Positions 18,781-29,292 of a stretch of 64,000 bases of DNA are shown one piece after another. The number at the start of each line of letters is the position of its first letter. The stretch's first letter is position 1. Both the position numbers and the translations under genes were made by a program. A model generated the notes under the pieces. The model searched no databases. It was not told the DNA's origin and saw nothing but the letters and a program-made list of their open reading frames with translations. Source of the stretch: Paenibacillus sp. cl123 (GTDB taxonomy: Bacteria > Bacillota > Bacilli > Paenibacillales > NBRC-103111); assembly GCF_900101595.1 (NCBI RefSeq), contig NZ_FMYY01000005.1:186001-250000 (forward strand), in the 5' to 3' direction.

Positions 18781-20355
18781 ATGAATTTGAAAAAGAGGAA
18801 GTCTTGGTTGGTCTCAGTACCAATGCTTATGCTTAGCATGCTGGTCGGCGCGTGCACCGGCGGGAACAGCTCAGAAAGCACATCCCCATCGACTACGGGG
18901 ACACCGGAAGCGTCGGCAAGCGCGTCGCCGGCAGCGATTGACACGTCGAACCCTGTCACGATCAAGCTGGTATTGGTAGGGACGAAACCGGCAGACACAG
19001 ACGAAGTGTACGCAGAAGTGAATAAGATCCTGAAGAAGAAGATCAACACCACGCTCGATGTCCGATTCCTTGATTTTAACGAATACAACCAAAAGTATCC
19101 GCTCATGTTCGCGGCGAATGAAGACTTTGACATGGCTCTCACCGGCAACTGGTTATTCTATCCGCAAACCGCCCGAAAGGACGGCTTCCTGGAATTGAAG
19201 GAAGACATGATCAAGAAGTATATGCCGCAGACGTGGGCGCAGCAGCCACCGCTTGCTTTTGAGCAATCGAAAGTAGACGGGAAGCTCTACATGATTTCGA
19301 GCAATGCCTTTGAATCGGGCTTTAATGTAGCGATCATCCGCGGCGATTTGAGGGAGAAATACAAGCTGCCGGAAGTGAAGTCGCTAACCGATTATGTCAA
19401 CTTCATGACGACGGTCGCCAAGAACGAGAAGGGCATCACCGCCTTCGGCGGACCGAGCGTTAACATTACCCCGAACCCCATTCCGATCATGTTTGCCGAT
19501 CTGGAACGACTCTTCGTGCATGGCAGCGCCCCGCTCGCCTATGACATGAAAAGCCCGAACCCGAAGCTTGTCAACTACCTGGACGACCCGGAATACTCGG
19601 GAAGGTTAAATATGCTCTACGAGATGGCTCAGAACGGCGTGTGGGAGAAAGATTCCATCGTGTCCAAGACAAATTGGTTGGAAGCCTTCAAACAAGGCAA
19701 AACCGCGGCTCATTACGGCAACATCCTGAACATGTCAGCCGCGATGGAAGCCATCAATCTGGCCCATCCCGAGTGGAAGCCTGAAGTCATCGATCTTTTT
19801 CCGGATACCAAGCGGACTCGTTCGCCTTTTAACGGCGGCGGGATCGCCATCCATGCCACCTCCAAGAATCCTGAGCGAGCAATGATGGCGTTGGATCTTC
19901 TCCGTTACGACAAAGAACTGTTCGATTTGACGGTCTTAGGCATCAAAGGCAAGCACTGGGAGCCGATTGGCGACAACAAGTTCAGAAGTCTGCCGGCTTC
20001 AACCGGATATCCGCCGGACGGCGCTTCTCCTTGGGGCTGGAGAACACAAGAGCTGATCCGTCAGCTTGAAGGACCGGCCGGTGATCTTCTAGCGGCTACC
20101 AATGCAAAATGGAAAGCAAACAATATCATCGACACCAAGCTAGCGACATTTGTGCTCGATGATACTAACATCAAGAACGAGCTGGCTGCACTGGCTAACG
20201 TGCAGAAGACGTATTTGCTGCCTATTTATCATGGTCTTGTGAAGCCGGAGGAAGGAATTCCGGTAGCGAAGCAAAAACTGAAGGAGGCGGGACTTGACAA
20301 GGTCCAGGCCGAAATGCAAAAACAAATTGACGAATTTATCAAGAAAAACCCTTAA
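18781..20355 (+). CDS. Extracellular solute-binding lipoprotein 1 (LplA-like)
   Basis: A 524-residue lipoprotein that should capture oligosaccharides for the two permeases just upstream. The signal peptide ends in a lipobox (LSMLVGAC, Cys at about residue 25), followed by a Ser/Thr/Ala-rich linker. The mature part is the long LplA/YtcQ type with a DUF3502-like C-terminal region (LRYDKELFDLTVLGIKGKHW, then SPWGWRTQELIRQ). It is a clear paralogue of the lipoprotein at 29293-30879: both contain KLVLVGTKP.DTDEVYAEVN near the mature N-terminus and LPIYHGLVKPEEG near the end. Two binding proteins served by one permease pair suggest two related ligands. Confidence 0.92.
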   Translation: MNLKKRKSWLVSVPMLMLSMLVGACTGGNSSESTSPSTTGTPEASASASPAAIDTSNPVTIKLVLVGTKPADTDEVYAEVNKILKKKINTTLDVRFLDFNEYNQKYPLMFAANEDFDMALTGNWLFYPQTARKDGFLELKEDMIKKYMPQTWAQQPPLAFEQSKVDGKLYMISSNAFESGFNVAIIRGDLREKYKLPEVKSLTDYVNFMTTVAKNEKGITAFGGPSVNITPNPIPIMFADLERLFVHGSAPLAYDMKSPNPKLVNYLDDPEYSGRLNMLYEMAQNGVWEKDSIVSKTNWLEAFKQGKTAAHYGNILNMSAAMEAINLAHPEWKPEVIDLFPDTKRTRSPFNGGGIAIHATSKNPERAMMALDLLRYDKELFDLTVLGIKGKHWEPIGDNKFRSLPASTGYPPDGASPWGWRTQELIRQLEGPAGDLLAATNAKWKANNIIDTKLATFVLDDTNIKNELAALANVQKTYLLPIYHGLVKPEEGIPVAKQKLKEAGLDKVQAEMQKQIDEFIKKNP

Positions 20356-20367
20356 TCTCAGCATGAT

Positions 20368-20419
20368 AAGCGGGATGGCGCGGCTCTTATATAAGAAGCT
20401 GTTTCGTCTCGCTTTTATC
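20368..20419 (+). terminator. Terminator after solute-binding protein 1
   Basis: AAGCGGGATG pairs with CGTCTCGCTT (two wobbles) and is followed by TTATCT. The large loop holds the palindrome CTTATATAAG. Its 5' arm is identical to that of the terminator after the first lyase gene at 25105. Confidence 0.55.
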
Positions 20420-20448
20420 TAAGCTGATATGATCGATCACATTAAGTA

Positions 20449-20462
20449 TGGTAACGCTTCCA
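20449..20462 (+). promoter_or_regulatory. cre-like site upstream of lyase 1
   Basis: TGGTAACGCTTCCA is one mismatch from TGNAANCGNWNNCA. It sits 140 bases before the first lyase gene and may bring CcpA-mediated catabolite control. No convincing separate promoter for the lyase was found between 20420 and 20601. Confidence 0.4.
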
Positions 20463-20601
20463 TAGGCTAATCCCGTGAAAACGGTTAGCATATATGCAGT
20501 CCAATCATACGCGAGGGGAGGTCATAGGCGGATAAAGGGAAGCTCGAGGAGCGGGCGAGTCGAATGGAGAAAAATTAGTTGACAAAGAAAGGGTGAACTT
20601 A

Positions 20602-23600
20602 ATGACCGGTTTGGTTTCGGGAATAACCAAAAAATGGATCTCCATGATGTTATGTTTGGCCATGTTAGGCGGTTTAATAGGAACTACAACGCAGAAGGCG
20701 GAAGCGGCGGAGATATCTGCACTGCCTGTTTATGATACCTTTGATGCCGATCAGACAGGTGTTGCGCCAGCAGGATACATAGTAACGGGAACGGGAGGCA
20801 CAGTCCTCGTCAGCGAAGCAACAGGAGCCGGAAACAAGACGATGGAGCTGAAGGATACTGACTCAGGCAGCAATGGCGTTTCAGTAACGAAAACCTTTAC
20901 GCCTAAAGTAGGGGGCAAAGTTCTCGTTGAAGCCAAGTACATGCTATCTAAGGATGCGACGGACTCCTTTCCCGTGCTGAATGTCAGGTTGAATGGAAAG
21001 GTGGGAAGCAATACGGCAGTCAAGCCGGTTGTTCTGTTCTCCGTGTTGGGCAACGGAGCGACCCGGTTCACCATTAAAGATGCTCCCGATCCGTTTTCCC
21101 CTCAGTTTATTCCTGGCTCGTCCTACGGCATGATCCAGAATGTCTGGTATACGATGAAACTGGAGCTGGATCTGGATGCAGGAAGTTTCAATGCCTATTT
21201 GACTAGTGATGTACTGGATGCCGCTAGAGTTCCCTTTTTAAGCAATGGGATTACAAGAGTGGGTCCAACAACGGTCGCCATGCTGGGTAAGCCCCTTGTC
21301 ACGACGGGAATTACTAGTATAGATCAACTTGTGTTCGCCACAGGGGCGAATTCAGGATCTTATCATTTTGATGAAGTATCCGTCAAACCGATCGTAACGT
21401 TGAATGGAAAAGTGGTTAATCCGGAGGGTGAAGCTCTGGGGGCAGTCCCGGTAAGTTTGTTCTCTGTTACGGATACGGTTTATGCAGCTCCACTTGCCAG
21501 CACACAAACTTTGGCGGATGGTACTTACAGTTTTGTTACAAGCAGCGGTTCCTATGCCGTCAGAGCTTCGTTCCCCGGTTACAAAAGCGGCACGGCTGCC
21601 GTCACGTTGACGGATCATGATGTGACCGATGTAAATATCCAATTAGCTGCCGCAACCGACAAAATCGCACCTGAAACAACCGCCTCCTTATCGCCTGCGT
21701 CTCCGGACGGACCGAATGACACGTATACAAGTCCGGTAACGCTCAATTTGGCGGCAACGGATAATGAAAAAGTGGTGAAAACCGAATACAGCTTGGACAA
21801 CGGTGCAACATGGCAGCTTTATTCGGCGCCTGTTACTTATGTCAGAAAAGGTCAGTACTCGATCCAATTCCGGTCTGTTGATGAAGCAGGCAATGTGGAA
21901 ACAGCAAAATCCGTTAGCTTTAACCTTTCGATTCCGATAAGCGTTGTCGCGCCAAAAGCATCCAATCAGTATAATCCAATTCCGCTTCCACAGATGGACC
22001 GTCCGCGTATATTGGTAAATAAAGAGACGCTGCCAGCTTTAAAAGAACGATTGACCCATCCGGCCTTTGACGAAGTATGGGCGAGCATCAACACGAAATC
22101 GCAACGGAACTCGACCGGCAGCTTCCCTCCAAGATCCAATAGCGCTATCACCAATATCGATATTCGAACGGTAGATGTTATGAAAGCCAATGCGTTTCTG
22201 TATCTGGTTCAAGGAGATGCGGAAGCAGGTCAGAAAGCGGTCGATATTGCAGTGAACATGGCAAATTCGGTACAGTGGAACCCGGATCGAAGCAATTCGA
22301 CGACTGTTTTCAATGTAGGCAGAGAAATTGGTAGCCTGATCTTCATGGAATCTCTTGTCTATGATTGGTGTTATGACCTTATGAATGAAGGGCAACGATC
22401 AGTTATTCGCCAAGCGCTTGACACGTGGGTAAAAAACGGTCTTGAGTATCCGTATCCGCTTAAAGACCAAGACAAGTATATCCTTGCCGGACATGTGAAC
22501 GGCGATGTGCATCACACGTTTAAGCTTGCCATGGGGATTGCGCTTTATGATACCAATCCCGAGTACTACAATGACATTGCGGACTTTCTTCTCAATATTT
22601 CCATGCCTGGGTTTAATGTCATGCTGGAAGCTGAGATGCCGTTCGAAGGAACGCTATACGGAGATGGCCGGCTCAAATATATGATGATGGGAAATCAGCT
22701 TTGGAAGGCCATCGGCGTAGAGCCGCTCTCGGAGAAAGCCGGCTTGGCGCTTGACAGGCTGGTATATATCCGAAGACCGGATGGTTACATCATGACGGAA
22801 GGCGATGACGGCAACAGAGATTCTGAATCGCCGTGGAATCGATTCAAATCCGGCAATATCACAAGTATGATCGCGGGCAGTATTTACAACAATCCAAGAG
22901 CGCAGGAGGAGTTTTTAAAGCAGGGCACCTATCAGGATGAACTCTATTATCTGCTGTTCTTCAATCCGGACGCACCGGCGCAGTCCGTCTATGACACGCC
23001 GCTATCCAAATACTTCCCCGCACCGTACGGTTCTATTGTGGCAAGAACGGGCTGGGATGAAGGACAGGATTCCAAATCGGTCGTCGCCGTTATGAATATC
23101 GGTGAACGGACCCAGACCAACCATCAGCATTTCGATGCCGGCGCCTTCACCTTGTATTATAAGGGCTACCAGGCGATTGATTCCGGGATGTATTCGGGAA
23201 TTGATCCGGTCACCAATGAAGGGGTAGAATACGGAGACGTACATGATCTGGAATACCACAAGCAGTCTATTGCACATAATGTTGTGCAAATCGATGATCC
23301 GAACGCAGCTGAGAAGGGGACCTACTCGCCTGGCAATCAGCTCTATTATACACAAATTCCTCGAACAGTCGAGCAGTGGAATACTGACCGTAACTACCAA
23401 AGAGGAAAGATGATTTCCCACTCCATTGGGGATGACGAAATGTATCCCGACTACTCATACATCAAGGGTGAGCTCAGTTTGGCTTATGGAAAGACGCGAA
23501 CCGACCACTACACGAGAAGTATGGCTTTCTTGAATTTCAAGGATGAAGAGCATCCGGCTGCGATGATTGTGTACGATAATATCAACACGCCTAATGCTAA

Positions 23601-25092
23601 TGCCGAGAAAAAGTGGCTTCTTCATACGATCAATGAGCCTGTTATCGATGGCAGAAGATACACAAGCGAAGTGACGGAACGGGGCTATAACGGTAAGCTA
23701 GTCACGGATACGCTTTTGCCTAAAAGAAATGATCTGGAGATCGAAAAAATCGGCGGACCAGGACGCGAATTTGAGGTAGACGGCGTGAACAAAGCGATTT
23801 TGCCGACTAGCCCGACCAGCATTTCCAGTCTGGAGGCGGGGAAATGGAGAATTGAGCTGTCAAATGAAGCTCCTGCTAACCAGACACGTTTCTTAAATGT
23901 CATGCAGGTCATGGATGCCGTTTACGGGCCTAGACCGTTAAAGGCAGATTATTCTGAGACGGCTGATTTCGCAGGCGCAAGGATTTATGATCGTGTCGTC
24001 TTTTTCGCAAAAGGCTTTGATCTGATTCAAAATAAAGCGACTATTGAGTTCGAAGGAGATAAAGATCAGAAATATAAGATTTTGGTGACGGACCTTGCAG
24101 ACGGATATTGGACTGCCGCGAAGAAAGGCAAGAAAGCATCCGTGAAGTATGAGGTGGTAAAAGAAGGAAATACGCTCTATTTCGAGGGTACACCAGGCAC
24201 CTATACGTTACAAAAAGCAGATTCAAGCACACTTCCGCTCGCAGGCAAGGTCCCGTCTGAGCCGATGGAGAGAAAGATCCGCCTTAGAATTGACACTCAA
24301 GGGCAGGAATATGAAGTAGCCCCGAAGCTTATTAATGACGTCGTGATGGTTCCGATGAAAGACACCTTAGAAGCATTGGGCATGGAGGTGCAATGGAATC
24401 GTAAGAAGAAAACTGCGAAGGCGATCAAGGGGAATTTGACGATTGAATTCATAGCGGGCAGTGATGTGGCTAAGGTCAACGGCGAGAATTTAACCATGGA
24501 CGGACCGGCAACGATGTTGAATAACACGATGCTGATACCGCTTAATGTCATCGCCGATAGCATGAATTATAAAGTGACTTGGGATCCAAAGAATCTAGTT
24601 GCAGAAATTTTGACCCAACCGCCGGCAGAGAAGCTGCAATGGGTAAGGACGGACCTTGCTCCCGTTACCCCGATTCCGATTACGGACTTGAAGGAAATTG
24701 CTTATAAGAGCTTTACGGCCACCGTTGCACCGGAAAATGTGCCGAAGCTGTTCGACAATGTCCAGGCAGGCGATTCCCGTTGGGCCGGCGATATTGGATC
24801 TCATATTATTTTTGACTTCGATCAAACGATTCAACTGGAGAGATTCGACGTTGCCATATATAACGGTCATACGAGATCAAGCCGGCTGATGTTCTCCGTT
24901 TCGAACGACGGAGTCAATTGGACACACTTGTACGGAGGAGAAACCGTGGGAGACACGAGCGATTTTATCCCATATCACTTCCCGTCTCCGCAATTTAGAT
25001 ACTTTAGAGTGGCGGTATTCGGCTCTACGGACGCTATCACGTTCCCGGAATTTGTATCGATATCGGAGTTGAATTTTTATGTGAAGAAGTAA
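20602..25092 (+). CDS. Secreted heparinase II/III-like polysaccharide lyase 1
   Basis: A 1496-residue exported mosaic. A signal peptide ends near residue 34 (QKAEAAE). Then follow a jelly-roll domain (about 40-260), a carboxypeptidase-regulatory-like module (TLNGKVVNPEG, about 265-350) and an OmpL47-like Ig module (about 355-450). The lyase core is at about 466-1215, starting RPRILVNKETLPALKERL. A Cu-amine-oxidase-N-type module (about 1226-1340) and a discoidin/CBM32-like domain (about 1346-1496) complete it. Core motifs are LAGHVNGDVHH and TNHQHFDAGAF (near 840), matching the Asn/His-rich active-site regions of heparinase II/III lyases. Such enzymes beta-eliminate uronic acid polymers; the true substrate is unknown. 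The ATG at 20602 follows AAAGGGTGA. A paralogue follows immediately. Confidence 0.85.
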   Translation: MTGLVSGITKKWISMMLCLAMLGGLIGTTTQKAEAAEISALPVYDTFDADQTGVAPAGYIVTGTGGTVLVSEATGAGNKTMELKDTDSGSNGVSVTKTFTPKVGGKVLVEAKYMLSKDATDSFPVLNVRLNGKVGSNTAVKPVVLFSVLGNGATRFTIKDAPDPFSPQFIPGSSYGMIQNVWYTMKLELDLDAGSFNAYLTSDVLDAARVPFLSNGITRVGPTTVAMLGKPLVTTGITSIDQLVFATGANSGSYHFDEVSVKPIVTLNGKVVNPEGEALGAVPVSLFSVTDTVYAAPLASTQTLADGTYSFVTSSGSYAVRASFPGYKSGTAAVTLTDHDVTDVNIQLAAATDKIAPETTASLSPASPDGPNDTYTSPVTLNLAATDNEKVVKTEYSLDNGATWQLYSAPVTYVRKGQYSIQFRSVDEAGNVETAKSVSFNLSIPISVVAPKASNQYNPIPLPQMDRPRILVNKETLPALKERLTHPAFDEVWASINTKSQRNSTGSFPPRSNSAITNIDIRTVDVMKANAFLYLVQGDAEAGQKAVDIAVNMANSVQWNPDRSNSTTVFNVGREIGSLIFMESLVYDWCYDLMNEGQRSVIRQALDTWVKNGLEYPYPLKDQDKYILAGHVNGDVHHTFKLAMGIALYDTNPEYYNDIADFLLNISMPGFNVMLEAEMPFEGTLYGDGRLKYMMMGNQLWKAIGVEPLSEKAGLALDRLVYIRRPDGYIMTEGDDGNRDSESPWNRFKSGNITSMIAGSIYNNPRAQEEFLKQGTYQDELYYLLFFNPDAPAQSVYDTPLSKYFPAPYGSIVARTGWDEGQDSKSVVAVMNIGERTQTNHQHFDAGAFTLYYKGYQAIDSGMYSGIDPVTNEGVEYGDVHDLEYHKQSIAHNVVQIDDPNAAEKGTYSPGNQLYYTQIPRTVEQWNTDRNYQRGKMISHSIGDDEMYPDYSYIKGELSLAYGKTRTDHYTRSMAFLNFKDEEHPAAMIVYDNINTPNANAEKKWLLHTINEPVIDGRRYTSEVTERGYNGKLVTDTLLPKRNDLEIEKIGGPGREFEVDGVNKAILPTSPTSISSLEAGKWRIELSNEAPANQTRFLNVMQVMDAVYGPRPLKADYSETADFAGARIYDRVVFFAKGFDLIQNKATIEFEGDKDQKYKILVTDLADGYWTAAKKGKKASVKYEVVKEGNTLYFEGTPGTYTLQKADSSTLPLAGKVPSEPMERKIRLRIDTQGQEYEVAPKLINDVVMVPMKDTLEALGMEVQWNRKKKTAKAIKGNLTIEFIAGSDVAKVNGENLTMDGPATMLNNTMLIPLNVIADSMNYKVTWDPKNLVAEILTQPPAEKLQWVRTDLAPVTPIPITDLKEIAYKSFTATVAPENVPKLFDNVQAGDSRWAGDIGSHIIFDFDQTIQLERFDVAIYNGHTRSSRLMFSVSNDGVNWTHLYGGETVGDTSDFIPYHFPSPQFRYFRVAVFGSTDAITFPEFVSISELNFYVKK

Positions 25093-25104
25093 CATGAAAG
25101 GAAA

Positions 25105-25136
25105 AAGCGGGATGCTGCGTCGTCCCGCTTCTTTTC
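25105..25136 (+). terminator. Intrinsic terminator between the two lyase genes
   Basis: AAGCGGGATG, the loop CTGCGT and CGTCCCGCTT are followed by CTTTT. It should separate lyase 1 from lyase 2, or reduce read-through between them. Confidence 0.8.
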
Positions 25137-25253
25137 TCCAGGTAAGTCTACGGCATTCAATACAGGACTCCGGCTGGCAATCGAATGAAAGGAGTGGAGC
25201 TTGAGGATCGAATGTGAGGAAAAATCAAGACACATGCAGAAAGGATGATAATA

Positions 25254-28200
25254 ATGGCCAGTTGGTTATATGGGTTGAACAGAAGATCGATCTCTTTGAT
25301 GTTAGGTTTGGCCATGTTAGGTGGTTTACTTGGAGTCTCACCACAAAAGGCTGAAGCGGCAGAGCTGTCGGAAGTCCCTACTATTGAAACATTTGATACC
25401 GGGCAGACAGGTCTCGCGCCTGCAGGCTATACGGTAACGGGGACGGGAGGCACAGCTCTTATCAGCGAATCGGCAGGAGCCGGTAACAAGACTTTGGAAC
25501 TTAAGGATACAGACTCCACCAATGCCGGTGTTGCAGCGACGAAGACGTTTACGCCTCTAGTAGGCGGCAAAGCACTCGTCGAAACCAAGTACCTGCTAAA
25601 AAAAGATACGACGAATATCATTCCGCTGCTGAGTGTCAGATTGAACGGAAAGATGGGGGCAAGTACGACAGTCAAGCCGGCCGTACAGTTCGCCGTATTA
25701 GGCAACGGGGCGCCCCGTTTCACCATTAAAGAAGCTCCAGACCCGTTTGAAGGCCAGTTTATTCCTAATTCCTCTTACAGCATTTCAGAGAATTTCTGGT
25801 ATACGATGCAATTGGTGCTGGATCTGGATGAAGGAACCTTCGACGCCTATCTGACAAGCGAGATGTTAGATGACTCCCATGCTAACGTTTTATCCGATGG
25901 AATTACAAGAGTGGGCCCGACTACGGTTGCCATGTTAGGTAAACCTCTTGTAACGACAGGAGTTACAAGCATCGATCAAATCGTGTTCTCTACAGGAGTA
26001 AATTCAGGGTCCTATCATATCGACAATGTGATGATCAAACGGATCACTCCTAAACTATCCAATCAGTATGATCCGATACCGATTCCGCAAAACGATCGAC
26101 CACGTGTTCTAGTCAACAAGGATATGCTTCCTACTCTTATTGCGAGAGTGACGGATCCGGCTTTTGATACGGTTTGGAACAGTATCAATACGAATGCGCA
26201 AAAAAGCGTGACCGGCATTTTGCCCGTCCTACCCAACCCCATACCGAACGACGTATACACCAATTTAAATAACGAAGCGGTGGAAGTCATGAAAGCCAAT
26301 GCGATTCGTTACCTGATTTACGGGGATGTGACGGCCCGTGACAAAGCGGCTGATCTTGCCGTGAATCTGGCGACTACGGTGCAATGGAATGGTAATCGTT
26401 CGGATGGCACGATTGTATTCAATGTAGGCAGGCAAATGGGAAGCCTGATGTTCTTCACATCCCTTGTTTATGACTGGTGCTACGATAGCTTTAGTGCTGC
26501 GGAGAGAACGACCATCCGCGGAAAGCTTGACGATTGGGTGAAGACAGCTCTTGAGTATCCTTATCCGATCAGGGACGAAGACAAGTATATTCTTGCCGGT
26601 CACGTCAATGGCGAGGTACATCATCAATTCAAGCTGGCGATGGCGATTGCGCTTTTCGATACGAATCCCGAGTACTATGAAGACCTGGCGGATTATATCC
26701 TGAATGTGAGCATGCCGGGTTTTAATGTGATGCTCGACTCCGAAATGCCATTCGAAGGTCCTGCTTACGGGGATAACCGGCTGAAGTATATCATGATGGG
26801 CAATCAGCTCTGGAAGGCAATCGGCATTGAGCCGCTTACGGAGAAAGTCGGATTAGCGCTAGACCGGCAGGTGTTTACTCGAAGACCGGACGGTTATATC
26901 ATGACGGAGGGCGATGACTTTAACACGGATGCCATAAGGTCATTTCATCGATTCAACCACGGAAATATTACGAATATGATAGCCGGCAGTGTTTACAATA
27001 ATCCGAAAGCGCAGAACGAGTTTATCAAGCAAAAGTACATCGCGGACGATTTGTATTATCTTTTGTTCTTCGATCCGAACGCGCCGAAGCAGTCCGAATA
27101 TGATACGCCTTTGTCCCGGTACTTCCCCGCGCCGTATGGCTCCATCGTGGCGAGAACGGGATGGGATGAAGGAACGGATTCCAAAGCCGTCTTCGCTGTC
27201 ATGAATATCGGTGAAAGACTCCAGACCAACCACCAGCATTTTGATGCCGGAGCCTTCTCTCTGTATTACAAAGGCTATCTGGCGATCGACTCCGGTATTT
27301 ATTCCGGCAAAGATCCGGCGACCGGAGACGAGATCAATTACGGATCCGTCCACGACTTACAATATAACAAGCAGTCCATCGCGCATAATGTCGTACAGAT
27401 CGAGGATCCGACCGCGTCCCAGCAGGGAACCTACTCGCCGTCGAATCAGCTCTATAACACCCAAATTCCAAGAACGGTCGAGCAGTGGAATACCGACTCT
27501 GGCTACCATAGAGGAGAGATCCTCTCTCACTCCATCGGAGACGATGAGATGCATCCCGATTACTCTTATATCAAGGGTGAGCTCAGTTCGGCTTATGGAA
27601 ACACGGGCTTGAATCCCAGAGCCGAAAATTATACGAGAAGTATGGCTTTCTTGAATTTCAAGGATGACGAACATCCGGCGGCGATGGTCGTTTACGACAA
27701 TATCGACACACCGAATGCAAACGCCGAGAAAAGATGGTTGCTCCATACCATTAACGAGCCTGTGGTAACAGGAAACCGAACTACAAGCGTCGTAACGGAA
27801 CGGGGCTATTATAACGGCAAGCTGGTTACCGACACGCTGCTGCCTCAGAGCAGCGATCTGAACGTCGAGAAAATCGGCGGACCCGGATGTGTAAACGAGC
27901 TGAATGGAAGCTGCGCATTTGAGGTAGACGGAGTAAATAAGCCGATTATCGCCAGAGAACAATCTGACATAGCCGGACTGGAAGCGGGAAAATGGAGACT
28001 TGAGCTTTCCAGCGAGACTCCCGCTAACCGTACGCGGTTCTTGAACGTGATGCAAGTGATGGATGCCGCGGGTGGTCCCGCGCCGTTAGATGTGCATTAT
28101 TCCGAGACGAATGATTATGCCGGCGCAAGGATTCACGATCGTGTCGTCTTTTTTGCAAAAGATTTCGATCTGGTGGATCAACAAGCAACGATCACCTTCA

Positions 28201-29252
28201 CGGGTCAGACGAATCAGAATTACAAGATTCTGGTTACCGACCTTGAAGACGGATATTGGACGGCCGTGAAGCAAGGAGGGACGGCAACCGTGAAGTATGA
28301 AGCCGTTCAAGAGGGAAACACGATCTATTTCGAGGGTACGCCAGGCACCTATACGTTGCAAAAAGCGGATTCCAGTACGCTTCCGCTCGCCGCCCAGGTA
28401 CCATCCGAACCGGTGGAGAGAAAGATTCGCGTACGAATTGACACGCAGGGGCTGGATTTGGATGTTGCCCCTATGCTAAATAATACCCTCGTGATGGTTC
28501 CGATGAGAGGCGTTCTTGAAGAGATGGGCATGACGGTGAATTGGAATGCTGCCACGAATACGGCAACAGCTACCAAAGGTAACTTGACGATTCAGTTTGT
28601 GTCGGGCAGCAATGTGGCAAAGGTCAACGGTATAAATATGACCATGGATGCTCAGGCAACCGGAGCTAATAACCAAATGCTTATTCCAGATACATTTATA
28701 CAGCAAAGCGGTCTGCGATATACGGTGGCCTGGAATGCTGAGAACCAGGTCGTGGAGTTTACCAGCCAAAAACCGCTAGTACCGTTGCAACTACAGACAC
28801 AAGCGCTTGCTCCCGTCACCCCGATTCCGCTGGAAGACTTGAAGGAAATCAAGTTCAGGAGTTTTAGAGCAACCTATTCTCCACAAAATGTCTGGAAAAT
28901 GTTTGACAATGATGCATTCAATGAATCACGCTGGTCAGGAGATAAAACGACTTACCTCCTATTTAATTTTGGAGAAACCATTCAACTCGAGAGGTTCGAC
29001 GCAACCGTATTTAACTGGGGGGACACGAGATCCAACAAGCTCATGTTGTCCGTTTCGGAAGACGGCGAAACTTGGACGAATGTGTACGGAGGAACTACCG
29101 CGGCTGGAAACAACGGCGATGTTCTTTCTTTCAATTTCCCATCGGTAAACACCAAGTACTTTAGAGTGGCTGTATTTGGCTCATTAGAAACTCAAGTAGA
29201 GAATCCGGAATGGGTTTCCTTTTCTGAGATGAAATTCTTTGTGAAGAAGTAG
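25254..29252 (+). CDS. Secreted heparinase II/III-like polysaccharide lyase 2
   Basis: A 1332-residue exported paralogue of the gene upstream. A signal peptide ends near PQKAEAAE, followed by a jelly roll (about 40-262). The catalytic core (about 281-1045) has RPRVLVNKDMLP, LAGHVNGEVHH and TNHQHFDAGAF near residue 657. A Cu-amine-oxidase-N-like module (about 1056-1170) and a CBM32-like C-terminal domain (about 1180-1332) follow. It lacks the carboxypeptidase-regulatory and OmpL47-like modules that lyase 1 carries between jelly roll and core; the junction reads IKRITPKLSNQYDPIPIP. The ATG at 25254 follows AGAAAGGATG. Solute-binding protein 2 starts 40 bases after its stop, so those two are probably cotranscribed. 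The duplication and divergence imply related but distinct substrates. Confidence 0.85.
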   Translation: MASWLYGLNRRSISLMLGLAMLGGLLGVSPQKAEAAELSEVPTIETFDTGQTGLAPAGYTVTGTGGTALISESAGAGNKTLELKDTDSTNAGVAATKTFTPLVGGKALVETKYLLKKDTTNIIPLLSVRLNGKMGASTTVKPAVQFAVLGNGAPRFTIKEAPDPFEGQFIPNSSYSISENFWYTMQLVLDLDEGTFDAYLTSEMLDDSHANVLSDGITRVGPTTVAMLGKPLVTTGVTSIDQIVFSTGVNSGSYHIDNVMIKRITPKLSNQYDPIPIPQNDRPRVLVNKDMLPTLIARVTDPAFDTVWNSINTNAQKSVTGILPVLPNPIPNDVYTNLNNEAVEVMKANAIRYLIYGDVTARDKAADLAVNLATTVQWNGNRSDGTIVFNVGRQMGSLMFFTSLVYDWCYDSFSAAERTTIRGKLDDWVKTALEYPYPIRDEDKYILAGHVNGEVHHQFKLAMAIALFDTNPEYYEDLADYILNVSMPGFNVMLDSEMPFEGPAYGDNRLKYIMMGNQLWKAIGIEPLTEKVGLALDRQVFTRRPDGYIMTEGDDFNTDAIRSFHRFNHGNITNMIAGSVYNNPKAQNEFIKQKYIADDLYYLLFFDPNAPKQSEYDTPLSRYFPAPYGSIVARTGWDEGTDSKAVFAVMNIGERLQTNHQHFDAGAFSLYYKGYLAIDSGIYSGKDPATGDEINYGSVHDLQYNKQSIAHNVVQIEDPTASQQGTYSPSNQLYNTQIPRTVEQWNTDSGYHRGEILSHSIGDDEMHPDYSYIKGELSSAYGNTGLNPRAENYTRSMAFLNFKDDEHPAAMVVYDNIDTPNANAEKRWLLHTINEPVVTGNRTTSVVTERGYYNGKLVTDTLLPQSSDLNVEKIGGPGCVNELNGSCAFEVDGVNKPIIAREQSDIAGLEAGKWRLELSSETPANRTRFLNVMQVMDAAGGPAPLDVHYSETNDYAGARIHDRVVFFAKDFDLVDQQATITFTGQTNQNYKILVTDLEDGYWTAVKQGGTATVKYEAVQEGNTIYFEGTPGTYTLQKADSSTLPLAAQVPSEPVERKIRVRIDTQGLDLDVAPMLNNTLVMVPMRGVLEEMGMTVNWNAATNTATATKGNLTIQFVSGSNVAKVNGINMTMDAQATGANNQMLIPDTFIQQSGLRYTVAWNAENQVVEFTSQKPLVPLQLQTQALAPVTPIPLEDLKEIKFRSFRATYSPQNVWKMFDNDAFNESRWSGDKTTYLLFNFGETIQLERFDATVFNWGDTRSNKLMLSVSEDGETWTNVYGGTTAAGNNGDVLSFNFPSVNTKYFRVAVFGSLETQVENPEWVSFSEMKFFVKK

Positions 29253-29292
29253 AGACATGAAGTGCATTTGAATTCGATATGGGGGGAAGTGT

